Assembly (NCBI GenBank): GCA_003223025.1
Contig: QHXR01000015.1
Coordinates: 32,440-86,320, forward strand
Source: Acidobacteriota bacterium
GTDB lineage: Bacteria > Acidobacteriota > Blastocatellia > Pyrinomonadales > Pyrinomonadaceae
Direction of reading: 5' to 3'
Length of the DNA: 53,881 bases
The position numbers and the translations under genes are program-made. Positions 7,926-15,829 of this stretch are shown here, piece by piece. The notes under the pieces are model-generated. The model saw only the letters and a list, made by a program, of their open reading frames with translations. It had not been told where the DNA came from and did no database searches. The stretch's first letter is position 1; each line of letters begins with the position of its first letter.

Positions 7926-8806
7926 CCTCGTATCTTTACGCTCCTAACTTCAACTTTCCCATCCAGCGCTGGCGGCAAAGTGAGCCGAGGCTCATCGATA
8001 CCTGCCGCGTTCTTTGAGATCTCGACATGCAGATTTTCCGTACGCACATTTTCGAACACGGACCTGCCGCCGAATAACATGACGGTCGCCCGCCTGCCAC
8101 CTTCTACTGCAACCGAATAAACCCGCTCGACGCGTTTCTCACCGATGCGAAATCCAACATCGACGACAGTCTCGAGTACCGCCGCTTTTGGATTCGCGAC
8201 ACTGACCGGAACCTGTTTCTCCGTGAAGTCGGAAGTCCGATTCGAAAGATCGATGCGTCCGGTCGGAACGGACGATAGTGACCGGATAAAATTAGACGGT
8301 CCGCGAACGCGGATCTTTGACGGGGTGATCGTTTCGGAATAGATCTCGTATCCTTCGGGAACCTCGCCGTACGTCTCGGCCTTTACGGTGATCTCTTTTT
8401 CCTCGACAGCTTCAATGCGAACGGGAACTTGTCTCGGCTGGATCTCGTCAAGCTTCACACCCGTCGGAAGCGAAACACCAACCGTTTCGGGCGTGAGATT
8501 GATCACACGATCACCGGGCATCACATCCGAGATATCCATCGACACGATGAGATCGTTTTTGTTGATCTGAGCAAGTCGGCGCTTATCACCTGTGACTACG
8601 AGATCGACTTCCTGGATCGGTGAATTCGTGATCTCGATATTGTTAGAAAAACGCAGGCTGAGCGGGACGGATGTGAGGCGCTGCGTCGTCGGCGTGCTGA
8701 GTCCCGTGACGCCGAGCCACAGCGCAAGCGTGATCGCGAGAGCGACCAACTTCATCACCCAATCTTCGAGGAAGATCTTGCGCAGAATTTGTTTGAGCCA
8801 AACCAT
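7919..8806 (-). CDS. cdaR: YbbR-domain regulator of diadenylate cyclase, CdaR
   Basis: CdaR is a membrane-anchored partner that modulates CdaA. The 295-residue protein has one N-terminal membrane helix (about 17-37; WVMKLVALAITLALWLGVTG) and then about three extracytoplasmic YbbR modules (about 45-125, 128-205, 210-290) with recurring motifs (VPLSLRF, VPVRIEAVEEKEI, VPEGYEIYSETITPSKIRV). It is transcribed from cdaA with a 43-base gap occupied by a palindrome (8815-8848). In many bacteria glmM follows this pair; here the downstream neighbour is convergent, so the usual third gene is absent. Confidence 0.92.
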   Translation of the reverse strand: MVWLKQILRKIFLEDWVMKLVALAITLALWLGVTGLSTPTTQRLTSVPLSLRFSNNIEITNSPIQEVDLVVTGDKRRLAQINKNDLIVSMDISDVMPGDRVINLTPETVGVSLPTGVKLDEIQPRQVPVRIEAVEEKEITVKAETYGEVPEGYEIYSETITPSKIRVRGPSNFIRSLSSVPTGRIDLSNRTSDFTEKQVPVSVANPKAAVLETVVDVGFRIGEKRVERVYSVAVEGGRRATVMLFGGRSVFENVRTENLHVEISKNAAGIDEPRLTLPPALDGKVEVRSVKIRGQ

Positions 8807-8814
8807 TCGTCTTT

Positions 8815-8848
8815 GTTCAGAGTGCGCGATAAATCGCGCACTCTGAAC
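8815..8848. repeat. Family A palindrome between cdaA and cdaR
   Basis: A 16-bp perfect stem (core TTCAGAGTGCGCGAT) with a two-base centre fills the cdaA-cdaR spacer, starting one base after the cdaA stop and ending just before the cdaR start region. The same sequence recurs three times at 41476-41617, after the GH92 gene. In the transcript it would form a stable hairpin that could trim cdaR expression relative to cdaA. Confidence 0.9.
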
Positions 8849-8849
8849 C

Positions 8850-9686
8850 CTACCCGATCGTGATCTCCGTCTCTGTTTCCTTCATTGTTTTCGTCTGTTC
8901 GCGTTTCGTCTGAACGAGCGGAACACCCATCGCATCGAGAAGGATCTTTCGAAGCTGCGTCGTATCAAGATTTCGCCGGAGCTCACCGGCTTCGACGTAT
9001 GTCACGAGGCCCGTCTCCTCCGACACGACGAGCGATATCGCATCCGAACCTTCGGTGATGCCGATGGCCGCGCGATGACGCGTGCCGAGCTCGCGCGAGA
9101 TGCTCGGGTTCTTCGTCAACGGAAGAAACACCGACGCCGCCGCAACGCGTTCGTTCTGGATCACGACCGCTCCGTCGTGAAGCGGTGTCGACGGACTGAA
9201 AATAGAGACGAGCAGATCATAACTGATGCGTGCATCAAGCTGGACACCGGCGTCGATAAAATTCCGCAGACCAACCTTTCGTTCGACGACGATCAATGCA
9301 CCAGTTTTCTCCGACGCAAGCGTCGTCACGGCGAGCACGATCTCGTCATAGACGCTGCCGCCAAACTGGCCGCGTTGCTTTTTCATGATTGGGAATCGCA
9401 AACGGTTCGCGAAATAGATAAGCGCCTGGCGAATTTCGGATTGGAACAGAACGATGATCGCGAATCCGATATAAACGACGGCGTAGCGAAGGACGAACTC
9501 GAGCGTCGCTAGATCCTGCGAGACGGAGATCCAGTAGAGAAGTCCGAGTAGAATAAGCCCGACGACCGTCGGGACCGCTCGAGTACCGCGGAATAATTTC
9601 AGGACCACATAGACGAGGATAAAAACGAGCGCGATGTCGATGACACTGCGTAGCGCATTTATCGTTATGTAGTCAGTGAACGGCAT
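8850..9686 (-). CDS. cdaA: Diadenylate cyclase CdaA (c-di-AMP synthase)
   Basis: CdaA condenses two ATP into cyclic di-AMP, a second messenger for potassium and wall homeostasis. The 278-residue protein has three N-terminal membrane helices (about 13-31, 38-57, 66-84). The DAC domain follows (about 100-235) with both signature motifs: DGA at 171-173 (PLHDGAVV) and RHR at 203-205 (GTRHRAA). The C-terminal extension is Lys/Thr/Glu-rich. It heads a two-gene unit with cdaR and is divergent from the VWFA gene across 104 bases, where its promoter must lie. Assignment is firm. Confidence 0.96.
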   Translation of the reverse strand: MPFTDYITINALRSVIDIALVFILVYVVLKLFRGTRAVPTVVGLILLGLLYWISVSQDLATLEFVLRYAVVYIGFAIIVLFQSEIRQALIYFANRLRFPIMKKQRGQFGGSVYDEIVLAVTTLASEKTGALIVVERKVGLRNFIDAGVQLDARISYDLLVSIFSPSTPLHDGAVVIQNERVAAASVFLPLTKNPSISRELGTRHRAAIGITEGSDAISLVVSEETGLVTYVEAGELRRNLDTTQLRKILLDAMGVPLVQTKREQTKTMKETETEITIG

Positions 9687-9790
9687 AAACTTCCGCCTAG
9701 AATATCACAGGTCCTTTTGTGATCTCGCCTTCCGTCCGGCGAGGCAACCACTTCGAAACTTCGTCCATCTAGCAGGAAAGCACGCTCATT

Positions 9791-10933
9791 ATGCACCGCC
9801 GCCTCCTCCTTATTTTCACCGTAATCGTCTCGCTGTTGACGCTTGCGATACATGCGTCGGCGCAGGAACCACACGCGACGCCGACACCCGATGACACGGA
9901 GCGTGTGCCGACCGAGGAGGTGCATCTCACGCTCAGCGCCGAAGGGCCGCTTCGCGGATTCACGCCAAAGCTTCGGACGGATGACTTTACGATCTACGAA
10001 GACGGCGTTGCGCAGACCGTGACGAGCATGACGCAAATTCCGGCGCATGTGATGGTGCTTATCGACTCCGGCGCCGCGCTGACGTTTGCAAAAGACCGCA
10101 GCATCACAAATCTCACGGCGATGCTCATCGTCGATAATCTTCCCGCAGGCACGACATGCGCCGTCGCTCAATACAGCGAGAAAGTAGCGCCGATCGTTCC
10201 GTGGACTGAGGATCTCGATCGCGCCGTGACGCAATTGATCGGGGCGATACGAACTGGCAGGCGCTCGCTGCTCGGCGATGGTCTCGGATACGTTCTCGAA
10301 AGTTTCAAGTCACAGCCGATGGCGAATCGCCACCTGATCCTGCTGACGGACGGGATCGATGGCCCCGCTGCGGTCAACGGTAAGAGCTCTGCACTACGCG
10401 ATCTGGCGGCGGCAAATATCGCGGTTCACGTTCTCAGCCTGACGACGATGGAACAGGAAGGTGCGAAGGATGCGGTCAAGACTATTCGGATAAACGTCGA
10501 TCCGCATCCAACGAAGCCGCGGGTCCAGAAAGAAATATATGACGAGATGCTAAATTCTCTCCCTATCAGAGCCCCTCAAAGAGAATTCATGAGAACGCAG
10601 AACAATGCTCAGCAGATCGTAATCGTCGATCTCGATTTTGAAAGGCGGAAGATTCTGAAGACTCGCCGGGGCGAGTGGGAAAAGGGCGAAACCAATCTGC
10701 AAAGAATCGCGATCGACACCGGCGGCAGCATACGCACTCCGGCCGATTCGACCGCGCTTCTTAATTCGGCTATCGACGTCGCTCACGGCATCGGTTCGCA
10801 TTACGACGTGACGTACACACCGACGCGCGCGATCTCGGAAGCGTCTGACAAAGCACCGCGAAATGTTTCAGTGACGAGCCGTTCGGATGCGCTAAAACTC
10901 AAAACGCGCAAAACTCTTTCCGTCCCGAAATAA
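9791..10933 (+). CDS. Secreted VWFA-related protein (acidobacterial type)
   Basis: A 380-residue exported protein. It has a signal peptide (1-24, ending HASAQ), a short Thr/Pro-rich segment, a beta domain (VHLTLSAEGPLRGFT, DDFTIYEDGVAQTV) and then a von Willebrand A-like domain (about 80-250). The MIDAS-like motif is degenerate (MVLIDSGAAL, with LLTDGIDGPAA later). The arrangement matches the acidobacterial VWFA-related family. Its function is unknown; binding or adhesion in the envelope is the usual guess. A decayed copy of its last 16 codons occurs at 14466-14524, upstream of the M50 gene. Confidence 0.82.
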   Translation: MHRRLLLIFTVIVSLLTLAIHASAQEPHATPTPDDTERVPTEEVHLTLSAEGPLRGFTPKLRTDDFTIYEDGVAQTVTSMTQIPAHVMVLIDSGAALTFAKDRSITNLTAMLIVDNLPAGTTCAVAQYSEKVAPIVPWTEDLDRAVTQLIGAIRTGRRSLLGDGLGYVLESFKSQPMANRHLILLTDGIDGPAAVNGKSSALRDLAAANIAVHVLSLTTMEQEGAKDAVKTIRINVDPHPTKPRVQKEIYDEMLNSLPIRAPQREFMRTQNNAQQIVIVDLDFERRKILKTRRGEWEKGETNLQRIAIDTGGSIRTPADSTALLNSAIDVAHGIGSHYDVTYTPTRAISEASDKAPRNVSVTSRSDALKLKTRKTLSVPK

Positions 10934-11018
10934 AACTCTATTTTTTTGTTTGTAAGGTCACGACGCCGACGAGATGTTCGGTTTGATCGATCACTCCGAC
11001 AGCCTGCCGATTTGCGCC
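10875..11018. repeat. Direct repeat copy 1 (convergent gene junction)
   Basis: This segment spans the VWFA 3' end and an M50-CBS remnant. About 80 central bases are identical to copy 2 at 14466-14600 apart from one A insertion; the flanks are diverged. The two copies bracket the large Kelch/FG-GAP gene. Confidence 0.85.
10938..11018 (-). pseudogene. Remnant of the CBS-domain 3' end of an M50 protease gene
   Basis: On the minus strand this reads QAVGVIDQTEHLVGVVTLQTKK and stop, nearly matching the true C-terminus of the M50-CBS protein encoded 3.5 kb away (GAVGVIDQAGRLVGVVTLQTKK). It is fused to the VWFA gene end exactly as the intact M50 gene is fused to a VWFA remnant at 14466. It is a duplicated and decaying gene end with no start of its own. 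Confidence 0.85.
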
Positions 11019-11050
11019 AAAAAAAGAGACTGCCTTTTCAGACAGCCTCT
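11019..11050 (-). terminator. Intrinsic terminator of the Kelch/FG-GAP gene
   Basis: On the minus strand AGAGGCTGTC pairs with GGCAGTCTCT (two G-U pairs, loop TGAAAA) and runs into seven T residues, 50 bases after the stop of the gene at 11100-14057. Confidence 0.85.
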
Positions 11051-11099
11051 TTCAAATCTATGGGAACGAATAGACTGAGTCCGTTCGTTCCGCGAAGTA

Positions 11100-14057
11100 C
11101 TACGGCAGGTAACGTCTCGGAATCGGAGTATCTCCAGCGACGCCGAAGAACTGCGTTGTTGGACCCGATGTCGAACGATTCAGCCACCATTGACCGTTGC
11201 GATAGACCGCGACGTCATCTTTGCCGTCACCGTCATAGTCGCCCGGTACGGGAACGTCCGTCGAGTTACCCCAAGCGAAGGCCTGGACGGCGCCGTCCGT
11301 ACTTCTCAGGATGAACCACTGACCCGTGCTCGGACGGTATACAGCCCGATCGTCGATGTTGTCACCATCGTAATCGGCAGGCACGAGAATATCTCCCGCC
11401 GCGCCGTGTACGAAGTTGAGGATACCGCCGCCGTTGACCTGGGTTACCCAGACACCCAACCGGTAGAGCGTATAGTCGGCGTTCGCACTGCCGGCAAAGT
11501 TACCGGCTACCGGCACATCCCCGGCCTGTCCGAACACGACTGCGGATGCTCCACCACCGCTGTTCAAGACATACCAGGTGGTGTTCGATGAACGGTAAAC
11601 CGCGATATCTGATTTACCGTCGTTGTCGTAATCGGCCACTACCGGAATGTCACCGGTAGTACCCCACGAAGCACCCGAAACAGTAAAGCCAGCGCTGTTC
11701 AGGATGTAGAAGTCGGGTTGTGCCGGATCCGCATTCGGGCGGAACACGGCCGCGTCAGTCTTTCCGTCACCGTCGAAGTCACCCGGAGTGAGAGTGTCGG
11801 ATGCAGCTCCCCATGCAAATGCAACGAAGCCGGCCGTCGACTCATTCAGATACCAGGTTCCACTGCGGAAAACCGAAAGATCCGTTTTGCCATCGCCATC
11901 GAAGTCAGCACGCGATCTGACGCTTCCAGTAACGCAACTATAACCATTCAGGAGCTGAACGTCATCAATGTTGACACCCGTTGACGCAACCGAACTATCT
12001 GAAGCCATTCTCCATTTGAACTGAACATTTTGACCATTAGCCGCGGCCGGAAGATTGACGACGGTGTCAATGTATCCGCCCGGGGAAGTTCCAGACCAAG
12101 CCATGCGCCCGCCGATCGGACTCATGAAACCGGTCGAGATCGTCGCAGTGTAACCGCCGCTGGCAAACGTGCCGCCGGCCGTGATGATGTCCTGGAAAGC
12201 ACCCCCGCCAATGCTCATTTCAAGAACCATTCCGTCGAATGTCGATTCGGTAATGAATTTGTTCTTGAAACTCAATTTGCTGCTTGTTGAAGAAACCGCG
12301 TAGGTTGGACTAATCAGCGACGCCATATTAACGGTCGCAGGATCGTTGGCAAACGCCGAGTTCGGAGCCGAGTTCGGGCCGGTCGTGGTAGTGGTCCACG
12401 TGATTTCAGTACCGTTGTCCTGGACCGTCGTCCAACCGGCGGGAAGCGCCGGAGCGGTTACTCCGTCGAAGTTTTGCGAAACCAGGATCGGCGTGCCCAC
12501 TATGAATGTTTTGACAACATTCGGGTAATTAGTCGCTCCGTCGTTGATCACCCAGGTCAGCGTGATCGTCGAGCCGCAGATGGCGCTCGGGTTCACGGTG
12601 AAGGTGAAGTCTCTTGTCGTCGGCGGTCCCTGGGGTGGTAGAACCCCGTAGTTTTGCGCGGCCGGATTCGGATTGGTCACGCCGCCGGTCGCCTGGAGAG
12701 TGGCCGTCAAATTCGTCGTCGCGGTATCGCCCACATTTTGGAGCGGAAGCCGGACCGAAACTATTTCGCCCGGATCGGGCGCACCGTTGGGCGGAGGATA
12801 ACTCTCAGAAACAAGAGTCGCGGTTCCCGAACTAATGACTGCCACTCCGCTGAAGCAAAGCAGTTTCTGATTGATATTTGTACCAACGAAAGCACTCGAT
12901 GCCATGCTTCTTCCGCCGACAACATAAAAATTGCCGCCAAGAATTGCGCCGGTCGTTCGCGATCGTTCGCCGACCATGGGTGTCAGCGTGTCCCAGACAT
13001 TGGTCGTGGGATTCCATCTGGTCACGGATGTCGAGATATTCGCTGTTACTGTTCCCGCGACGTAGCCGCCTGCGAGAACCCAACCGTTATTCACGCCGTA
13101 GCCCGTAATCGAAGAGGCGGCGCCCCAGCGAGTAGCCGGGAGATCAGTGATCGCGGCGTCATCCCAACTATTTGCGACCGGATCGTATCGATAAGTTTTG
13201 GCCGAAGCAACAGATCCGACGCTCTGAATTCCGCCGGCTCCATATATAAAACCGCCCCGAACGAATGCTCCGACGAAACTTATCGCCAGAGGATAGGGAG
13301 CACCTGCCGTCCACGTATTCGTCGCGACATCATAAATTTCAAGCACGTTGGTTGAGGCTGTCGCCGGACCCGTGCCCGCGAATTTATAGATCTTTCCGCC
13401 CAGATAAACTGCCGCAGCGTTCCAGGTTCCGGTCGTAAAAGAAGCTAAAGGTGTGTAGGTATCTAACGCGACGTTATATCGATAAAGCGTCGTCTGCGGT
13501 GTGCCGGCAGTGTTCGCACCACCCAAAATGTAAATATTCGTTCCGTCGCTAACGGCGGTTGGAAACTCCAGAGCTACAGGCAAGGGAGCGATCGGCGTCC
13601 ACGTCGTGCCGTCGAACTTATAGGAGTTGGCGATGATGGCCGTGCTGACACCCCCGAAACTATAGAGATTACTTCCGACGGCTGCAGTCGCTTGATCGAG
13701 TATAGTTATCGGATAAACAGTTGACTCAGTCCAGCCGCAGACGCTTCCCTCGGGCGTCAACTGCGGGGAGCTATCCGCATCGGCCTTTAGCTCCGGCTGC
13801 TCCGTATTTTCGGGCTTGGTTCTTTGTCGGCCCGTCGCCGCATTTGCTTCGACCAAGCTGGCAGCTTCGGAATTTTCCTCTGATTGCTGCGCTTGGGCGG
13901 TGGCGATCGCTTGACGATATAAGGTCAACGAAACGACCGCTAACGCCACAAGGCTGAGGAGCGCGATCACACGAAACCTTTTTGAGCGGGTAAATTGGGG
14001 TTTGTTGTGTCTTTCAGTTGAATACCAAAAAAACTTAGATAGATTTGTCCGTTGCAT
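11100..14057 (-). CDS. Large secreted Kelch-propeller / FG-GAP repeat protein
   Basis: A 985-residue exported protein. The N-terminal membrane segment or long signal lies at about 28-52 (VIALLSLVALAVVSLTLY), followed by a Glu/Ala-rich linker. A Kelch-type beta-propeller spans about 115-405 (SNLYSFGGVS, TNIYILGGANTAG, GKIYKFAGTG, NFYVVGGRSM). An Ig-like/CARDB-like segment (about 415-525) and a jelly-roll-like region (about 530-705) follow. At the C-terminus about six FG-GAP repeats (about 712-985) carry DFDGDGKTD-type calcium loops. One loop is degenerate (FAGSANADYTLYR). A good AAGGAGGG ribosome-binding site precedes the ATG at 14057. It probably sits at the cell surface in adhesion or polymer binding (inference). 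It is paralogous in architecture to the gene at 15830. Confidence 0.85.
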   Translation of the reverse strand: MQRTNLSKFFWYSTERHNKPQFTRSKRFRVIALLSLVALAVVSLTLYRQAIATAQAQQSEENSEAASLVEANAATGRQRTKPENTEQPELKADADSSPQLTPEGSVCGWTESTVYPITILDQATAAVGSNLYSFGGVSTAIIANSYKFDGTTWTPIAPLPVALEFPTAVSDGTNIYILGGANTAGTPQTTLYRYNVALDTYTPLASFTTGTWNAAAVYLGGKIYKFAGTGPATASTNVLEIYDVATNTWTAGAPYPLAISFVGAFVRGGFIYGAGGIQSVGSVASAKTYRYDPVANSWDDAAITDLPATRWGAASSITGYGVNNGWVLAGGYVAGTVTANISTSVTRWNPTTNVWDTLTPMVGERSRTTGAILGGNFYVVGGRSMASSAFVGTNINQKLLCFSGVAVISSGTATLVSESYPPPNGAPDPGEIVSVRLPLQNVGDTATTNLTATLQATGGVTNPNPAAQNYGVLPPQGPPTTRDFTFTVNPSAICGSTITLTWVINDGATNYPNVVKTFIVGTPILVSQNFDGVTAPALPAGWTTVQDNGTEITWTTTTTGPNSAPNSAFANDPATVNMASLISPTYAVSSTSSKLSFKNKFITESTFDGMVLEMSIGGGAFQDIITAGGTFASGGYTATISTGFMSPIGGRMAWSGTSPGGYIDTVVNLPAAANGQNVQFKWRMASDSSVASTGVNIDDVQLLNGYSCVTGSVRSRADFDGDGKTDLSVFRSGTWYLNESTAGFVAFAWGAASDTLTPGDFDGDGKTDAAVFRPNADPAQPDFYILNSAGFTVSGASWGTTGDIPVVADYDNDGKSDIAVYRSSNTTWYVLNSGGGASAVVFGQAGDVPVAGNFAGSANADYTLYRLGVWVTQVNGGGILNFVHGAAGDILVPADYDGDNIDDRAVYRPSTGQWFILRSTDGAVQAFAWGNSTDVPVPGDYDGDGKDDVAVYRNGQWWLNRSTSGPTTQFFGVAGDTPIPRRYLP

Positions 14058-14417
14058 TCTCGACCCTCCTTAAAGTCCTTCAAACTTAAATTAACCGGTA
14101 ACGTTAAGGGGGGGACGTTCCCGGCGCGATTGGCTATTACCGAGTCGTAGGGCACAAGTCTCCGAAACTACTAGGAGAATTTATTGATCTGTGGTTTCGT
14201 CATTAGAACACACCTGCTTATTGGCGCAAAGGAAAAGTTTACAAGGGTCAGGATCGCCCTTCCGCCTACTCACTCAAGTCAAACCAAATGAAGCTGAACA
14301 AGTTCCTTTTCAACAACAAATGAAAAAGGCTGACGGTCAAAGAATTTCATGATCGTCAGCCACAAGAAATCAAGGAAAACGGAAGATTGTGAAAGTCGAT
14401 CTTTCAGCTTTCAGTCT
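14058..14417. other. Leader and spacer upstream of the Kelch/FG-GAP gene
   Basis: No gene is seen. On the minus strand, from 14160 toward the start codon, the leader contains CTCGGTAA and a later TTACCG that could pair, plus a seven-base homopolymer (G on the plus strand at 14108-14114). I could not match it to a riboswitch class. An orphan terminator lies at 14323-14361, and gene remnants occur from 14418 onward. Confidence 0.4.
14323..14361 (-). terminator. Orphan intrinsic terminator
   Basis: On the minus strand GGCTGACG pairs perfectly with CGTCAGCC (14354-14361 with 14328-14335) and is followed by five T residues. No intact gene ends upstream of it on that strand, but a decayed FG-GAP gene end lies at 14418-14460. 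This suggests that it once terminated a lost gene. Confidence 0.7.
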
Positions 14418-14460
14418 TAGTTACGGGGTACCGTCTCGGAATCCGGAGTATCGTCGCGAG
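14418..14460 (-). pseudogene. Remnant of an FG-GAP gene 3' end
   Basis: This DNA resembles the last codons of the neighbouring Kelch/FG-GAP gene (compare GTCTCGGAATCCGGAGTATC with GTCTCGGAATCGGAGTATC at about 11114). On the minus strand it reads DDTPDSETVPRN and stop, instead of GDTPIPRRYLP. It is followed downstream by a terminator, as in the intact gene. Confidence 0.6.
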
Positions 14461-14465
14461 AAATA

Positions 14466-14524
14466 AGCGAGCCACTCCGACGCGCTAAAACTCAAAACGC
14501 GCAAAACTCTTTCCGTCCCGAAAT
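14466..14524 (+). pseudogene. Remnant of the VWFA gene 3' end
   Basis: On the plus strand this reads ASHSDALKLKTRKTLSVPK and stop, matching the VWFA C-terminus (TSRSDALKLKTRKTLSVPK). A stop lies immediately upstream in frame, so only the final codons survive. Confidence 0.85.
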
Positions 14525-14600
14525 AAAAACTCTATTTTTTTGTTTGTAAGGTCACGACGCCGACGAGACGGCCGGCCTGATCGATCACACCGACAGCACC
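14466..14600. repeat. Direct repeat copy 2 (convergent gene junction)
   Basis: This is the second copy of the junction at 10875-11018. Here the M50-CBS side is intact and the VWFA side is the remnant, the reciprocal of copy 1. Confidence 0.85.
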
Positions 14601-15623
14601 GCATCCGTTCGCCGCCGCGAGTTGGTTTGCTTCCGCAACCGTCGTCGTGGTTTCGACAAACTGTTCGGTTGTCACCGGCCGCATCGCATCTCGGATGAGA
14701 GTTTGATTCCAAACTGAACGTCCGAAGCGTTTAAGATCTTCGATGACCAGCATCCCGAATAGCTGCTTGTCTTTCGCGACTGGAAATACCGCTTGCCGGT
14801 GCATCGGCAGAACGCTGTCGACGAACTCCATCACAGTCAGGCCCGGATCGAGGTTGATCGGAAGCTCCATGACGTCACCGACGTGGATCGTGCGGGCCGC
14901 CTCGATATCGCGCAGGATCGATTTCGCCGAATCGTATAAAAACAAACCCGCGAGCACGGCCCAGAATCCGGTGAACGGTTCGCGGTAGATGATGAGGAAC
15001 AAGATCCCGAGGACGATCAGTCCGACGGCGATGATCTGACCGCACTTTCCGGTGAGGATCGTCGCTTCGGTAAGGTCCTTTCCATTTTTCCAAAGATAAG
15101 CCCGAAGCACGCGGCCGCCGTCGAGCGGGTAACCGGGAAACAGATTAAAGACGGCGAGGAGGAAATTCGAGAGTGCGAGCAGGAAAAGAAGTATCGCGAG
15201 TATGTCGAGTCCGCCGGCATTCGCCGCGGTCATCACACCGACAAAAAATAACGAGAGCAGAAAGCTAGCGGCCGGTCCCGCGATCGCGATCCGGAATTCC
15301 GCTCGCGGCGTTTCCGGGGGATGCGCAAATCGCGTCAGCCCGCCGAACGGATGAAGGACGATCTCGACGACCTCGAGCTTTTCCCACCGCGCCGCGATCG
15401 CGTGTGCGAACTCATGCAGAAATATCGATGCAAAAAACACAAGCGTCGTCGCGAGCCCAAGCACAACACTTCCGGCGATGTTCAGCACGAGAGAATTCAC
15501 GCTCACCGCCGTGACCGCCGACATCAATCCGACGACAAAGAACCACCGATAATCCGCCCGAACCGGTATCCCGGAAACGTTCCCCAACACCGCCTGTCGT
15601 TTGAAATAATCACCGAACGCCAT
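14532..15623 (-). CDS. M50 site-2 protease family metalloprotease with CBS pair
   Basis: This is a 363-residue intramembrane zinc metalloprotease of the S2P/SpoIVFB group, which cleaves membrane-bound regulators. HEFAH (70-74) supplies two zinc ligands, and NLFPGYPLDGGRV (160-172) supplies the conserved Asp at 168. Hydrophobic helices span about 28-235. A tandem CBS domain (about 240-360; IHVGDVMELPINLDP, AVGVIDQAGRLVGVVTLQ) probably senses adenine nucleotides, as in SpoIVFB-like family members. The start ATG at 15623 gives the usual MxFGDYFKRQ-like N-terminus. Substrate unknown. It is flanked by large FG-GAP genes. Confidence 0.92.
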   Translation of the reverse strand: MAFGDYFKRQAVLGNVSGIPVRADYRWFFVVGLMSAVTAVSVNSLVLNIAGSVVLGLATTLVFFASIFLHEFAHAIAARWEKLEVVEIVLHPFGGLTRFAHPPETPRAEFRIAIAGPAASFLLSLFFVGVMTAANAGGLDILAILLFLLALSNFLLAVFNLFPGYPLDGGRVLRAYLWKNGKDLTEATILTGKCGQIIAVGLIVLGILFLIIYREPFTGFWAVLAGLFLYDSAKSILRDIEAARTIHVGDVMELPINLDPGLTVMEFVDSVLPMHRQAVFPVAKDKQLFGMLVIEDLKRFGRSVWNQTLIRDAMRPVTTEQFVETTTTVAEANQLAAANGCGAVGVIDQAGRLVGVVTLQTKK

Positions 15624-15829
15624 AGCAAATCCCGACTTGCGAGAAGGATATCAAAAGCCTGTAAGCAGAAAGAAACGGGACTGCCAAAGACAAGTTAGGA
15701 TTTTCTAGGCGCGGAATAAAAGCCGTTGTCAGCAAAAGCCACCTAAGTTAGTATGTTAATACCACTCGGGACGGCCGATCGTCCCATTCACCTCTGATCT
15801 AGCTTCCAGCTACACATCCCCAATTTCTC

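Noticed and set aside
12654-13355. Plus-strand open frame of 233 codons opposite the Kelch gene
   Set aside because: Arg/Ser-rich shadow product; the minus-strand gene has clear Kelch repeats.
14100-14165. A cyclic di-GMP (GEMM) or other riboswitch before the Kelch/FG-GAP gene
   Set aside because: The bases expected for a GEMM core were not found; only a weak pairing possibility remains.
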